Origin: Panulirus ornatus
Taxonomy: Eukaryota > Arthropoda > Malacostraca > Decapoda > Palinuridae
DNA length: 64,000 nt
Direction: 5' to 3'
Assembly (NCBI RefSeq): GCF_036320965.1
Contig: NC_092232.1
Location: 51,826,982 to 51,890,981, forward strand
The notes under the pieces are model-generated. The model saw only the letters and a program-made list of their open reading frames with translations. It made no database searches and was not told where the DNA came from. Every line of letters begins with the position of its first letter. The stretch's first letter is position 1. The translations under genes and the position numbers were made by a program. Positions 22,861 to 34,095 of this stretch are shown piece after piece.

Positions 22861-23275
22861 GGGTCCGGTGCCTCCCATATTGGGTCCAGTGCCTTCCATA
22901 TTGGGTCTAGTGCCTTCCATATTGGGTCTAGCGCCTTCCATATTGGATCCTGTACCTCCATATTGGATCTGGTGCCTTGATATCAGGTCCGGTACCTCCA
23001 TATTGGGTCGGACGCCTTCATATTAGGTCCTGTACCTCCATATTGGGTCTGGTCCCACCATATTAGGTCTGGTGCCTTCCATATTGGGTTTGGTCCCTCC
23101 ATATTGGGTCTGATGCCTTCCATATTGCGTCTGGTCTCTCCATATTGGGTCTGATGCCTTCCATATTGGGTCTGATGCCTTCCATATTGGGTCTGGTACC
23201 TCCATACTGGGTCTGGTGCCTTCCATATTGGGTCTGGTACCTCCATATTGGGTCTGGCGCCTTCCATATTGGTGT
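22861..23275. repeat. 20-21 bp minisatellite, about 20 copies
   Basis: Units contain CCATATTGGGTCTGGTGCCT, with alternation of TACCTCCATATTGG and TGCCTTCCATATTGG types. The mixture of 20- and 21-base units keeps several frames open. The peptides with SILGL on plus and PIWK/PNMEG on minus are read-through. Confidence 0.95.
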
Positions 23276-23389
23276 TTCAGTAGCCTCAATGGTCATAGTA
23301 TCACACTCATCTGGTCTTCCGTTATCTCTCGAGGAGTTTCCTTTGGTGGCAGGTCGGTAGGAGTGAGAAGGACGCACCATGTAGTGGCG

Positions 23390-23760
23390 CTGACGTGCAG
23401 CTGGTGATGCTGACGTGCAGCTAGTGGTACTATCGTGCAGCTGGTGGTGCTGACGTGCAGCTAGTGGTACTGACGTGCAGTTGGTAGTGGGGGAAGAGCA
23501 GCTTGGAGTGGCGCTGACGTGCAGCTGAAAATTGGTGGGAAGGTTCGGGTCGAAGTTGCTGGTAACGTGCAGCTGGTGGTGTGGATATGCAGCTGGATAT
23601 GGTAGAGTGCAGTTGATAGTGAGAAACCGCCGTGGTAACGTGAAGCTGGAAGTGAAAGGAGCGTGCAGCTGGTAGCGGGAGATGCGGCTGGAGGCGGTGG
23701 TAGACTGCAGCTGGCTGTGGGAGATGCAGCTGAGAATAGTGTTAAAGTGAATACAGATGC
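23390..23760. repeat. about 24-bp GTGCAGCTGGTGGTG minisatellite, decaying rightward
   Basis: The first copies (23393-23520, TGACGTGCAGCTGGTGGTGC) are regular; later ones to 23760 are irregular, as in the 21.4 kb array. Confidence 0.88.
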
Positions 23761-23764
23761 AGGG

Positions 23765-24075
23765 GGTACAGTTGTACAGATCATGTCAGGGGAACACAGC
23801 TGCAAAGGTCATGTCAGGAGGAACACAGCTGTATAGCTCATGTCAGGGGAAGACACAGCTGTACAGGCCATGTCAGTGGGAGAAACAGCTGCACACCATC
23901 ATGTCTGGGGGAGACACAGCTGTACCGATCATGTCAGGGGGAGACACAGATGTACCGATCATGTCAGGGGGAGACACAGATGTACCGATCATGTCAGGGG
24001 AAGACACAGCTGTACCAATCATGTCAGGGGAAGACACAGCTGTACACATCATGTCTGGGGCAACACGGATCTACA
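23765..24075. repeat. about 30-bp minisatellite, 10 copies
   Basis: Copies contain CACAGCTGTACCGATCATGT and CAGGGGGAGA. The unit length varies slightly around 29-31. Confidence 0.93.
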
Positions 24076-24289
24076 CCAGCTAATTAAGTGAATTAAATTA
24101 TAATCATTAGATTATCATGAGGACAGATTCGTGACATATGAAGCATTAATTGTACTCTATCATAATAATGTTAGGTTAATTAAGACCGGATTGATTGTGA
24201 TTATTTCACGTAAGAAAATTAAATCCGTATTTATTCAGCACAGGAATGTGAGACGAGGCTGCTGGTGCAAGGTGGGCAGGGAGGGAGGG
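24076..24289. other. AT-rich spacer
   Basis: Single-copy-looking AT-rich DNA between two arrays. Confidence 0.4.
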
Positions 24290-24935
24290 TGGATCATCGT
24301 GTCCGGGGGAATGGATCCGTCTCCGGGGAGGGTGGTGGTGGTGGCGGGGTGGATGGATCAGTCTCCGGGGAAGGTACCGGGGGAAGGATGGATTAGTCTC
24401 CGGGGAGGATGGTGCTGGCGACTGGGGATGGATCAGTCTCAGGGGAGAGTCCTCTATCGTCGGGGGGAGGGGATGGATCAGTCTCTGGGGAGAGTCCTCT
24501 ATCGCCGGGGGGAGAGAGGGGATGGATCAGTCTCTGGGGAGAGTCCTCTATCGTCGAGGGGAGGGAGGGAGGGGATGGATCAGTCTCAGGGGAGAGTCCT
24601 CTATCGTCGGGGGGAGGGAGGGGATGGATCAGTCTCTGGGGAGAGTCCTCTATCGTCGGGGGGGAGGGAGGGGATGGATCAGTCTCTGGGGAGAGTCCTC
24701 TATCGCCGGAGGGAGGGAGGGGATGGATCAGTCTCTGGGGAGAGTCCTCTATCGTCGAGGGGAGGGAGGGAGGGGATGGATCAGTCTCTGGGGAGAGTCC
24801 TCTATCGTCGAGGGGAGGGAGGGAGGGGATGGATCAGTCTCTGGGGAGAGTCCTCTATCGTCGGGGGGGAGGGAGGGGATGGATCAGTCTCTGGGGAGGG
24901 TGCTGGTGGTGGAGGTGGGACAGACGAGTCTCCGG
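24290..24935. repeat. G-rich minisatellite, about 12 copies
   Basis: Units hold GGATGGATCAGTCTCTGGGG and GAGTCCTCTATCGTCGGGGG followed by GAGGGAGGG, with period about 57-62 in the homogeneous part (24420-24900). Three plus-strand frames stay open (up to 302 residues), all of them repeat read-through. Some copies carry a run of seven G followed by AGGGAGGGG, which fits the G-quadruplex pattern. Confidence 0.95.
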
Positions 24936-25014
24936 GGGCAGCGCGCCATACTCCGCCCTACTGAAGGTCGGCGAAGGACACTCTGATGGTAATGAGACGC
25001 CTTCTTTGTTAGGG

Positions 25015-25130
25015 CATCGGCTCCCTCCCTCCCTCCTCCCTCTACCCCTCCCCCTCCCTCCCTCCCTCCTTCTGCCTCTCCCTCCCTCCCTCGTGTCCTC
25101 CACACCCCCACACCATCCCTCCCTCCTCCT
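25015..25130. repeat. (CCCT)n-type C-rich tract
   Basis: Clusters of CCCTCCCTCC and CCTCCCCCTCC. The G-rich strand is minus here, opposite to the adjacent G-rich minisatellite. Confidence 0.9.
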
Positions 25131-25226
25131 CTCCTCTTCCATCTTGCTTGCTACTTGGCTCTGTTGCCGTCATGAACGTGCGGTCTTGTTTACGTTCCGT
25201 TCAACGCACTCGCGTTCCGTGTTCCT

Positions 25227-25227
<1 letters not shown>

Positions 25228-25279
<52 letters not shown>
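25228..25279. repeat. (GT)n microsatellite
   Basis: About 26 pure GT units. Confidence 0.97.
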
Positions 25280-25280
<1 letters not shown>

Positions 25281-25433
25281 GCTCGAGCTACTTGCTTTTC
25301 TCCATTTGGTTGTTTGATCTTTTATCCTGAGTGTGTGCTTCGTCTATCGCCCTGTGCTGGATAGGGAAGGGGGAGACACCTATACACTGGGATAGCCCCG
25401 CTTGTCCAAACCAAGTTATAGGAACCAAATCTG

Positions 25434-25435
<2 letters not shown>

Positions 25436-25494
<59 letters not shown>
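25436..25494. repeat. (CT)n microsatellite
   Basis: About 29 pure CT units. Confidence 0.97.
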
Positions 25495-25497
<3 letters not shown>

Positions 25498-25718
25498 TGC
25501 TAGAATTTTCGCCATTTTACTCAGTTCTTGTTTTCATTCCATTTTCTTTTCCTCCATTTTTTTTTTCCTTCCTCTCGTTTGATCTTTTCTGAGCAACAGG
25601 TGTGTACATGCGGTAGTCTACAGTGAGGGAGAGGCCAAGTCCTTCGCTCACAATTCGTTCTCTGGTTCATCTGTTGGGTTAGGTAGATGAGTTTCCTTGT
25701 GCTTGTTTATGCGTTTTA

Positions 25719-25720
<2 letters not shown>

Positions 25721-25756
<36 letters not shown>
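25721..25756. repeat. (GT)n microsatellite
   Basis: About 18 pure GT units. Confidence 0.96.
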
Positions 25757-25757
<1 letters not shown>

Positions 25758-25893
25758 TTAACTATCGTACTGTATGGGTAGTGGGGGTGTGTGTTTACAC
25801 TCGTAAGGCCCCCCCATTTCTCAAATATTCTATAGAGTAGTGCATTGTTTTGTATCTCTGTACGTTATTTGTATTAAGCATGACTTCATTAAT

Positions 25894-25897
<4 letters not shown>

Positions 25898-25943
<46 letters not shown>
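25898..25943. repeat. (GT)n microsatellite
   Basis: About 23 pure GT units. Confidence 0.96.
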
Positions 25944-25946
<3 letters not shown>

Positions 25947-26137
25947 TGGGGTCATGTGCGTTAACTGGTATGATCAGTGTTTCATAAGAATAATACTCAG
26001 TCAGGGGAGGTGGGGGATCAAAACAAGCATAATGACTAATGTGAATCAGTCTTATGTCTCAGAACCAGGTGCTCGTTGGCAACATACTTACCAAGAGATC
26101 AACATGATAAGCTGGTAATTGTGCAGCTTACTAGAGC

Positions 26138-26139
<2 letters not shown>

Positions 26140-26185
<46 letters not shown>
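26140..26185. repeat. (AC)n microsatellite, 5' flank of SINE fragment
   Basis: About 23 AC units directly abutting the SINE fragment. Confidence 0.97.
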
Positions 26186-26188
<3 letters not shown>

Positions 26189-26231
26189 AGGTGATCATCC
26201 TCCCCTCAAAAATGGGTACCTGGCTTAGACT

Positions 26232-26234
<3 letters not shown>
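26186..26234 (+). mobile_element. SINE copy 3, 3' end only
   Basis: GTGATCATCCTCCCCTC followed by AATGGGTACCTGGCTTAGAC corresponds to the tail of the SINE at 9.46 kb (ATTCATCTTCCCCTCG, TTGGTACCTGGCTTAGGC). The A and B boxes are missing. It is enclosed by (AC)n on the left and (GT)n on the right. Confidence 0.8.

Positions 26235-26276
<42 letters not shown>
26235..26276. repeat. (GT)n microsatellite, 3' flank of SINE fragment
   Basis: About 21 GT units directly abutting the SINE tail. Confidence 0.97.
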
Positions 26277-26282
<6 letters not shown>

Positions 26283-26354
26283 ATACATATACAGGCGTAA
26301 AGATATGGTACTCATACATATACAAGTATGAGAGACGGGGGCCAACATGAGTGT

Positions 26355-26475
<121 letters not shown>

Positions 26476-26857
26476 ATCAAGGACTCAAGTACCTTAGCAG
26501 GCCAATAACGTCATAATTCTATTACAAACATGACGACTTCAGTTCGGTGACATACCCGTAAGGCTGCTCCCCAGACGACCCATGTCCTGGACAGGCCAAA
26601 TACATGACACATCCCTGGACAGTAGCCTGGACATAGGTCCATTGATATATATAGTCTAAATAACACATCCCAGACATATGACAGGAGGATTTCCCAGAAG
26701 AACAGGCCACTGGAATATAGCCATTTCCACGCTAGCTATGGCTGGCACCCACTCGTGATGAAGGTAGGCTATTATATAAACTCCTGGCTATAATAGACTG
26801 GATCCTAAGCTATATATATATTTTGTGTATCGTCCGGATAAGCCAGTCCAAAAACAG

Positions 26858-27265
26858 CGTTATTTCATCTATACTCCATTTACTGCAATCCTTTCTGTGC
26901 AGGGACGTTCCTCCTACGGATGATCCGTTATTTCATTTATACTCCATTTACTGCGATCCTTTCTGTGCAGAGACGTACCTCCTACGGATGATCCGTTATT
27001 TCGTCTATACTCCATCTACTGCAATCCTTTCTGTGCAGGGACGTACCTCCTACGGATGATCCGTTATTTCGTCTATACTCCATTTACTGCGATCCTTTCT
27101 GTGCAAGGACGTTCCTCCTACGGATGATCCGTTATTTCATCTATACTCCATTTACTGCAATCCTTTCTGTGCAGGGATGTTCCTCCTACGAATGATCCGT
27201 TATTTCATCTATAATCCATTTACTGCAATCCTTTCTTTGCAGGGACGTTCCTCCTACGGATGATC
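26858..27265. repeat. 68-bp minisatellite, 6 copies
   Basis: Copies start CGTTATTTCATCTATACTCC at 26858, 26926, 26994, 27062, 27130 and 27198, an exact 68-base period. The unit ends CCTCCTACGGATGATC. Few substitutions and no indels. Confidence 0.98.
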
Positions 27266-27399
27266 TGTAGTTGATAAGGATATCGTGTCTCTGTGCCTTG
27301 ATGTATATGGAGGAAACACAAGGGTGACGTGTGACAAGATGGAGACGTATCGTTGGCATGATTTCAATGGCAGTGAGGCGAGAAGAGCAAGGAAGTGTT

Positions 27400-27690
27400 C
27401 AGCAGAGAGGAGCCACGATGATTCCCAGGGAGGTAAATCCTATAAGAACCGACTTAAATGTATTTTCAGCTTATAGATGATGAGAAGGTCAAGAGAGTTA
27501 ATCTAACACAGGTATTCAGAATTATTCTAAAGTTTTTTTTTGGTGAACTCGATCTAAGAAGCTACTTAAGGCTTGATTTGTCTGATTTTACTTGTAGTAA
27601 TGGCTAAAAAAAACTCGTAAAGAAGGGTTTTACCTCGAAAGACGCAGAGATCTTTTTCTTCAACAGGATTTTTAACACATGAAATGATTC
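27400..27690 (+). mobile_element. LINE group B (CR1-like) C-terminal fragment
   Basis: Plus-strand frames give ATMIPRE, SYKNRLKCIFSL, VNLTQVFRIIL, GELDLRSYLRLDLSDF and KKGFTSKDAEIFFFNRIFNT in order. This tracks the CR1 post-RT region (ATK.IP, SYEERL, L.F, LIEVFKII, LDVS.YF, FFFNRVVN.WN). At least two frameshifts. The element is truncated on both sides. Confidence 0.85.
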
Positions 27691-28479
27691 ATTGATCATC
27701 AAACCTGACATACGAATATGCTTCTTTTCAGGTCTATAACTGACATTATAAAGTTTAGACATTTCCCTCTTTTGTCATCTGTATGCCTGCCTACTCTCCC
27801 TTCTCTCATTTGACTCTCTGATCTCTTGTCAAAAACAGCCTCGAAAGGACCCAGTAGTCTGTTGCTGTTTTGAATTCTTATTCTTTTGCATGGCACAGAC
27901 ACAGACCACAGGAGAACGACCAACCATAGAGGGAGGGGGTCAGTCACTCTCACACACTAGCATAGAGAGCCATTATCCAATCATCTTTATTCATGTACGT
28001 TCTTGCAATCCCATCAAGTCTTGTGTATCACATGAGAGCCAGTTTGTACATCCAGGGTGGCTGGTATTAATAGATCGTGTGTATGCACGGCAGCCGACCT
28101 GCCCCATTGGCCAGGGAGGCTTGACGAGGTTAACCATGTCCAGGGCCACGGGTTAGGTCAGTTTCCTCAAGGGCGTCTGCCCCTATATCCCCATTTCAAG
28201 TCTGCTCTCACGTCTGCTTTTTCTACATCTTCGTCTGCCACTTAATCAGACATGAATACCTTTCCCAGTTGGTGTAACGCATTGCATATGTTCGATTCCC
28301 CTGCGACTCTGTGTAAAGATATGATCTAATACTGATGGCGTATCAGTCCCTCTTATCTCCTTGTGGTCATTTGGCATGTTAGCGTAGGAGAGCTTCTGTA
28401 TATACAGTCTTGAGAACTCTCGTCTCTATGATTCTCTCCATGAGACTCCTAGTTCCCTCAGTCTGTCTCTTTGTACCTG
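27691..28479. other. unassigned stretch
   Basis: Single-copy-looking DNA. An 84-residue minus-strand frame (27699-27953) ends CLNFIMSVIDLKRSIFVCQV. I do not recognise it, and it shows no domain. Nothing else seen. Confidence 0.4.
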
Positions 28480-29175
28480 AAATCTCCTGTCGTCAGTTCA
28501 CGAGCCAGTTGCTGTATCCTGATGACACGGCGCTGGTGGTGAATTCGAGAGAGACCGCGAAAATTGGCCTCAGAATTAAGCAGAGTGTGCGAAAGGAGAA
28601 AGTTGAGAGTAAATCTGAATATAAGCAAGGTTATTAGGTTTAGCAGTCAAGAGGGACATGTTAATTTGGGTGCGAATTTGAATGGAGAAACGCAGGGGGA
28701 AGTGAAGTGTTTCAGACAACTGCAAGTGGGGATGGCGGTGAATGGAATAATATCAGCTGATGTGAGTCATAGGGTGGGTGAGGGAGCGATCGTTCCCGGA
28801 GCCTTGATGAAGGTGTGGAAAGCGAGGTCACTATCTGGGAAGGCGACTATAAGCATGTTTAAAGGTACTGTAGTTCGGACGGTGTTGTATGGATGCGAGG
28901 CATGAGCTATAGATGAAAATATGCGGAAGAGGGTGAATGTCTTGAAATGTGTGAGGTCAATATGTGGAGTGGGGAGGGTTGATCGAGTAAGAAATGGCAA
29001 GGTAAGAGAGAGGGGTGGTAGTAAGGAGAGTATGGTTGAGAGAGCAGGAGAGGGTGTGATGAAATGGTTTGAACATACGGAGAGGATGAGTGAGGAGAGG
29101 TGGACGAAGAGGATCTGTGTCAGAAGTGGAGGGAAAACGGAGACGGCGGAAGAGTCCAACGATGTCATTACTCAC
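28480..29175 (+). mobile_element. LINE group A, RT C-terminal half, dead
   Basis: Begins with LLYPDDTALVV (28510-28543), the RT catalytic box normally YADD, here with Pro in place of Ala. After a frame change it reads VCERRKLRVNLNISKVIRFS, LNGETQGEVKCFRQL, VSHRVGEGAIVPGALMKVWK, FKGTVVRTVLYGCEA, NVLKCVRSICGVGRVDRVRN and VMKWFEHTERMSEERWTKRI. This is the standard C-terminal order of this decapod LINE, with the VLYG.E.W and WFGHVERM-type motifs. A stop follows CEA, and a frameshift lies near 28570-28610. The 5' half is missing. Confidence 0.92.
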
Positions 29176-30330
29176 TCCCATCCTCCGAGTCAGCACTGAC
29201 CAGAACACTAGTTCCACCCACCGTCAACATCACACCATCCTCCACACCTGGGTCAACATGACGCTACCTAACCTATCCAGATCAACACAGACCAGAGAAA
29301 CTTCCCCATCACAACAAACACCATACCTTCTCAGCATTTAGGTCAGCAGGGATCAAATCCGTGGTCTGTCGTCGACCACATACTCCTTCATGATCCAGAT
29401 TAGCAGCGGTGCACCGCCGATGTCACACTCCCTCATCGCGAGACGTCTCCAAGACAAAAGCAGGATTCCACCCTCGGCACTCTACATGCTTTTTACTAAA
29501 GTGATCACACACACACCAGAGCAGCGTTCCACTCATAGTGTCACGTCCCCAGAGGAGCTGTCTATCCAGTTTCAGCCTCACAGGCCCACGTTGACCAGAT
29601 CAGCCTCGGCCACACGAGCGGGTGATTTCGACTGCAACTTGGATCCATCTGAAAGACGTTCGAATGCCATTATCATGAGAGACCTTGAGGAAAATCATCT
29701 CGACTCGAGACGACTAAAGTTCATTACCAGCCGACTCACCTGACAGCATAATATCATACATTAAGGACATTATATCGTTTCACCAACTGGATCTGAGATG
29801 TTGTCAAGGCCCGACCCAAGTTGGGGGCTATAGACACCCATGGCAGTTTGCCTCTGCTACTCACACAAAACAGAGAAGACGTAAGATTGCCAGTAGAATA
29901 ACTTCTACTCCCTGTAGTACAATCTACTTGCCCGTTGTAAGAATGGGGAACCCAGAGTCGATCCCTATAGTGCACTACGAGGTATGTGTAAGTATCTCGC
30001 CCATAACGGGGTTCTGTTCTAAATAACTGAGAAGTGTCCTAAATTCGCTTATAGTAAATAGCCCACTTATTATGGGCCTAATCCTATAATTCATTCGCTG
30101 TTCCTCATCCCATATAATTCAGTTCGTATATCATGTAATTTCCAATATGATTTAATGACTGTGATACTTTCCTTATAATCGGTTCACTTACGTAGCTTAT
30201 GGAAGTCAATTATAAACTATGGTCCAAGCCTTCAACCTTCTCTGTACTCCCTCGCAGTACTGCCTCCAGGCTTGGCAGAGGAGCACAAGAGTTTTGCTCC
30301 TTTGAGGCGACAATAAGATAACTCACGCCT
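29176..30330. repeat. diverged GTCAGCAC-type repeats, then single-copy DNA
   Basis: 29180-29620 holds scattered AGTCAGCACTGACCAGA, GTCAACATCACACC and TCACACTCCCTCATC words that match the field at 31.4-33.2 kb. 29620-30330 looks single-copy, with no gene recognised. Confidence 0.55.
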
Positions 30331-30803
30331 TCATCAGCCATGGAGGTACAGGTATGAGCAGACACCACCTCCTTCATCAGCCATGGAGGTACAAGTATGA
30401 GCAGACACCACCTCCTTCATCAGCCATGGAGGTACAAGTATGAGCAGACACCACCTCCTTCATCAGCCATGGAGGTACAGGTATGAGCAGACACCACCTC
30501 CTTCATCAGCCATGGAGGTACAGGTATGAGCAGACACCACCCCCTTCATCAGCCATGGAGGTACAGGTATGAGCAGACACCACCTCCTTCATCAGCCATG
30601 GAGGTACAGGTATGAGCAGACACCACCACCTTCATCAGCCATGGAGGTACAGGTATGAGCAGACACCACCTCCTTCATCAGCCATGGAGGTACAGGTGTG
30701 AGCAGACACCACCTCCTTCATCAGCCATGGAGGTACAGGTATGAGCAGACACCACCCCCTTCATCAGCCATGGAGGTACAGGTATGAGCAGACACCACCT
30801 CAC
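30331..30803. repeat. 43-bp minisatellite, 11 copies
   Basis: Copies start TCATCAGCCATGGAGGTACA at 30331 and then every 43 bases to 30761. Only a few substitutions (CAGGTATG/CAAGTATG, CACCTCC/CACCCCC). A young array. Confidence 0.98.
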
Positions 30804-30963
30804 CTTCTGCATAAGCTTCCCTCATCACCAACGTTCGACATCGCTTTCCCCCACCACCCACCACCACTGACCACGCCAGCAGCGGTTTCCTATGTTGGGC
30901 AGATCACACTCCCTCGTCACTCAAGGTCAGCACGGAACAGAGCAGCTGCCCCGCCTTCGTCAC

Positions 30964-31376
30964 CGTCACATTGCCTCATCACAAGGTCAGTCTGGACCAG
31001 ACCAACGGGCCGTCACATTGCCCCATCACAAGGTCAGTCTGGACCAGACCAACTTGGCCGTCACACTGCCCCATCACAAGGTCAGTCTGGACCAGACCAA
31101 CGGGCCGTCACATTGCCCCATCACAAGGTCAGTCTGGACCAGACCAACGGGCTGTCACATTGCCCCATCACAAGGTCAGTTTGGACCAGACTAACGGGCC
31201 GTCACATTGCCCCATCACAAGGTCAATTTGGACCAGACCAACGGGCCGTCACATTGCCCCATCACAAGGTCAATTTGGACCAGACTAACGGGCCGTCACA
31301 TTGCCCCATCACAAGGTCAGTCTGGACCAGACCAACGGGCCGTCACATTACCCCATCACAAGGTCAAGTGTGGATC
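30964..31376. repeat. 47-bp minisatellite, about 9 copies
   Basis: Copies contain CGTCACATTGCCCCATCACA and AGGTCAGTCTGGACCAGACC. The period is 47, with one 48-base copy near 31011-31058. Because 47 is not divisible by 3, all three plus frames remain open across the array. The 252-, 100- and 105-residue frames are therefore read-through. Confidence 0.97.
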
Positions 31377-31828
31377 AGAGCGCTTCCCTCACACTGGTCC
31401 TCACCAACTTCCACCACCGACCACAGGCCAGCGGTCTCATTACCGCTGGCCTCACACTTCCTCATTATCCCCAGCCAGCGCGGATACGAGGGACGGTGAT
31501 TGTCGTAATCTTCCTCCATCACCACCCAGGTCAGAGAGGCCCAGAGCGCCGATACCCATCGCTGTTGGAGCGAACACCCTTTCATCACTAACGAGACGAA
31601 ATGCACCAATAATGTCTTTAATCAGGTAGTTATGAGGGGGATCAAGGAAGGCGTTACATAGGGGAAAGGCAGCTTGGAGAAGCAGATGAGGTCTATAGAG
31701 GATCTGCTACCTCTCCAGCCTATGATACAGAGGGTACAGATGTATGGTGTAGGATTTACTGACGTGTGTGAGTGGTTTGTTGGAGATGTATTTTTAGTGC
31801 ATTATTTATGTACACAACTCCGGCAGAC

Positions 31829-31877
<49 letters not shown>

Positions 31878-33290
31878 AGTGATGTTGTTTGTTGGTTTAA
31901 GAAGGAAATTCGATAAGCTAAGCCAAGAATTGTTTATTGTATATATCGATGGATGACTGGAGCAGCCTCTCTCATCATGGCTTTGAGGCTCCGTGGGAAC
32001 CAAAAAGTGTGGTCTATATGTGTGCTGCTGTCCAGGTTCTTGGATAGGTCTATCCCACCGTTGTCACAGTCGTAATCTTCATCATCCAGGTCAGCATGGA
32101 CCGTACTGGCGACCCATCACTGGCATCACGGTGTCAGGATAGACCAAAGAACGCAATCAACCTCCCTTACTCCCCACGTCCTTCAGGGGCTAAAGTCGCG
32201 TCGGTGTAACACTCCCACATTGACCCAGGGCACCTGGAGGAGAGGCAGCAATACCACCACTGTGTGCATCACGCCCTTTTCATCCCCCAGGTACAGACTC
32301 AGGGCAGCGGTAGAGCCACCGCTGGCATAGCTCTCCTCCCACACCCAGATCAGCAGAGAGACTGGCGATCCAGCCTCCGCCTTCATAACCCTCATTACCC
32401 CCAGGTCAGCGCGGATCAAGAACACCCACATGAGCTCCGTCATAAGCATCACACGTCCTCGTCAACCAGGTCAGCACAGACCAGAGGTGGCCTCCCATCG
32501 CCCTCCTCACCCAGCTCAGCACTGCCCAACGCTTCTCGCTCTCGAGGCACCATCAGCTCCAGACTCCCTCCTCACCCATGTCAGTACAGACCAAACTGGA
32601 GGACCACCATCGGCCGCATTACAACTCTTGAGAAGACGAAGTTGCTACGGACCATAACACCTGCCCACCGTCAGCACCACATCCCCCTGCCTATTGCCAG
32701 AGGTCAGCACGGACCAGGGCCTGTGGTCTACTACAGGCATCACACTTCCTCCTCATCCCTATCATCACAGACCAGAGCGGTGGGTCCAACATCAGAGTTA
32801 CGCTCCTGTCCCACCCATGTCAGTATAGACCACAACGGTGGTTCCAGATCATCTGGGTCAGCACTGCCCAGAGACTACTGGACTACAGTCGGCGTTGAAT
32901 TCCTTCAGCCATTCCTCTGTAGTTGCCCTCGATACATCCACAGCTTTTGACAGCGTTCATCCTCCATCAATTACCAAGGGCGACACAGACCTGTGGGGCA
33001 GCCACGCCATACCACTGTTTGGCAGTATCACACCCCTACACCACCCAGCTCAGCACGACGGGACCAGATCAGTGGCCCTACAACCTTGGGCATCGAACCA
33101 CCGTCCCCCATCCCTCCCCTCCTTCACCAGCCAGGTCAGCCAGGACCAGATCAGCCACCCCACCACCGTCAGCATCACACTCCTCTACACATCTGAAGCG
33201 ACGATGCAACCTCACGCAGCCCCTCCAACCTGCACGTGCATCCACACTTTGATCGCCTCAGATCGCACGTTTTTGTTGGCTCTATAAGTC
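31377..33290. repeat. diverged field of GTCAGCACGGACCAGA repeats
   Basis: Words such as CAGGTCAGCGCGGAT, GTCAGCACAGACCAGA, GTCAGCACGGACCAG, GTCAGTACAGACCA and CATCACACTCCT recur every 50-100 bases across most of this stretch. They are recognisably related to the 47-bp unit. 31630-32040 is unrelated single-copy DNA with a (TG)n tract. The 228- and 149-residue frames have no domain. Confidence 0.7.
31833..31875. repeat. (TG)n microsatellite
   Basis: About 21 TG units. Confidence 0.96.
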
Positions 33291-33484
33291 GATTATCATC
33301 AGTCACTATTTTTCGAATTTATTCTCAATTCTGCTTATTCCTGTCCTCTTCATGGACCTTTCCCATTCCTTGATATTACGTTTATGACTCGATTTATGCA
33401 GTATGGGCATGATTACTTCATCTATGAGTGGAATACTTTCCCTCATCACCCGGAGCATTATACTGCTACGGGATGATCGTGAGG

Positions 33485-33729
33485 CCCTTGTGGCACCCTG
33501 GGGTCGTCCTGGCCTTATCCTCTCCCCACGACACCCTTGTGACACCCTGGGGTCGTCCTGGCCTCATCCTCTCCCCACGACACCCTTGTGGCACCCTGGG
33601 GTCGTCCTGGCCTCATCCTCTCCCCACGACACCCTTATGGCACCCTGGGGTCGTCCTGGCCTTATCCTCTCCCCACGACACCCTTGTGGCACCCTGGGGT
33701 CGTCCTGGCCTCATCACTCCCCACGACAC
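33485..33729. repeat. 49-bp minisatellite, 5 copies
   Basis: Copies start CCCTTGTGGCACCCTGGGGT at 33485, 33534, 33583, 33632 and 33681. Very homogeneous. Confidence 0.98.
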
Positions 33730-34095
33730 GTAGGACCCATACGAAGTGGGTCATACGTGTCGTTCATACCATCATGACCCAGTAGGTTATAATCATGGGG
33801 AAGAGAGTGAAAAAAAAGACGTTTTCTTTCCCTGATCAGTGACATAATGGAGAGAAACTAACCCAATTTACGACATAGTCACCAAAGAGGGGAAAAATAT
33901 GGGATTAAATGGTTTATTGGGCAGTTAAAGTCTGTAGCTTTTGTGCACTAATGTCCCACCTGTTGTTTCAGACATGTGAGGCGCGAACGCGGAGATAAGC
34001 CGACGGTGGCTCAAAAAAATAAAAGAAAAAGAAATCGGAATTCTAATTCCTCCCCAGACATAAGCCAGGGCATTATGCCTTGTGGCACGGCCCTC
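33730..34095. other. AT-rich spacer
   Basis: Single-copy-looking DNA with short A runs (33810, 34014-34030). No feature. Confidence 0.4.

Noticed and set aside
24131..25317. Gly/Ser-rich frames of 277 and 302 residues
   Set aside because: Read-through of the G-rich minisatellite in two frames at once.
28262..28320. Isolated B-box-like GTTCGATTCC near 28280, and similar words near 38633, 39211, 45460 and 55391
   Set aside because: No matching A box or SINE body could be read around any of them.
30741..31629. 252-residue and shorter frames
   Set aside because: 47-bp and 43-bp arrays; the same peptide cycles through the three frames.
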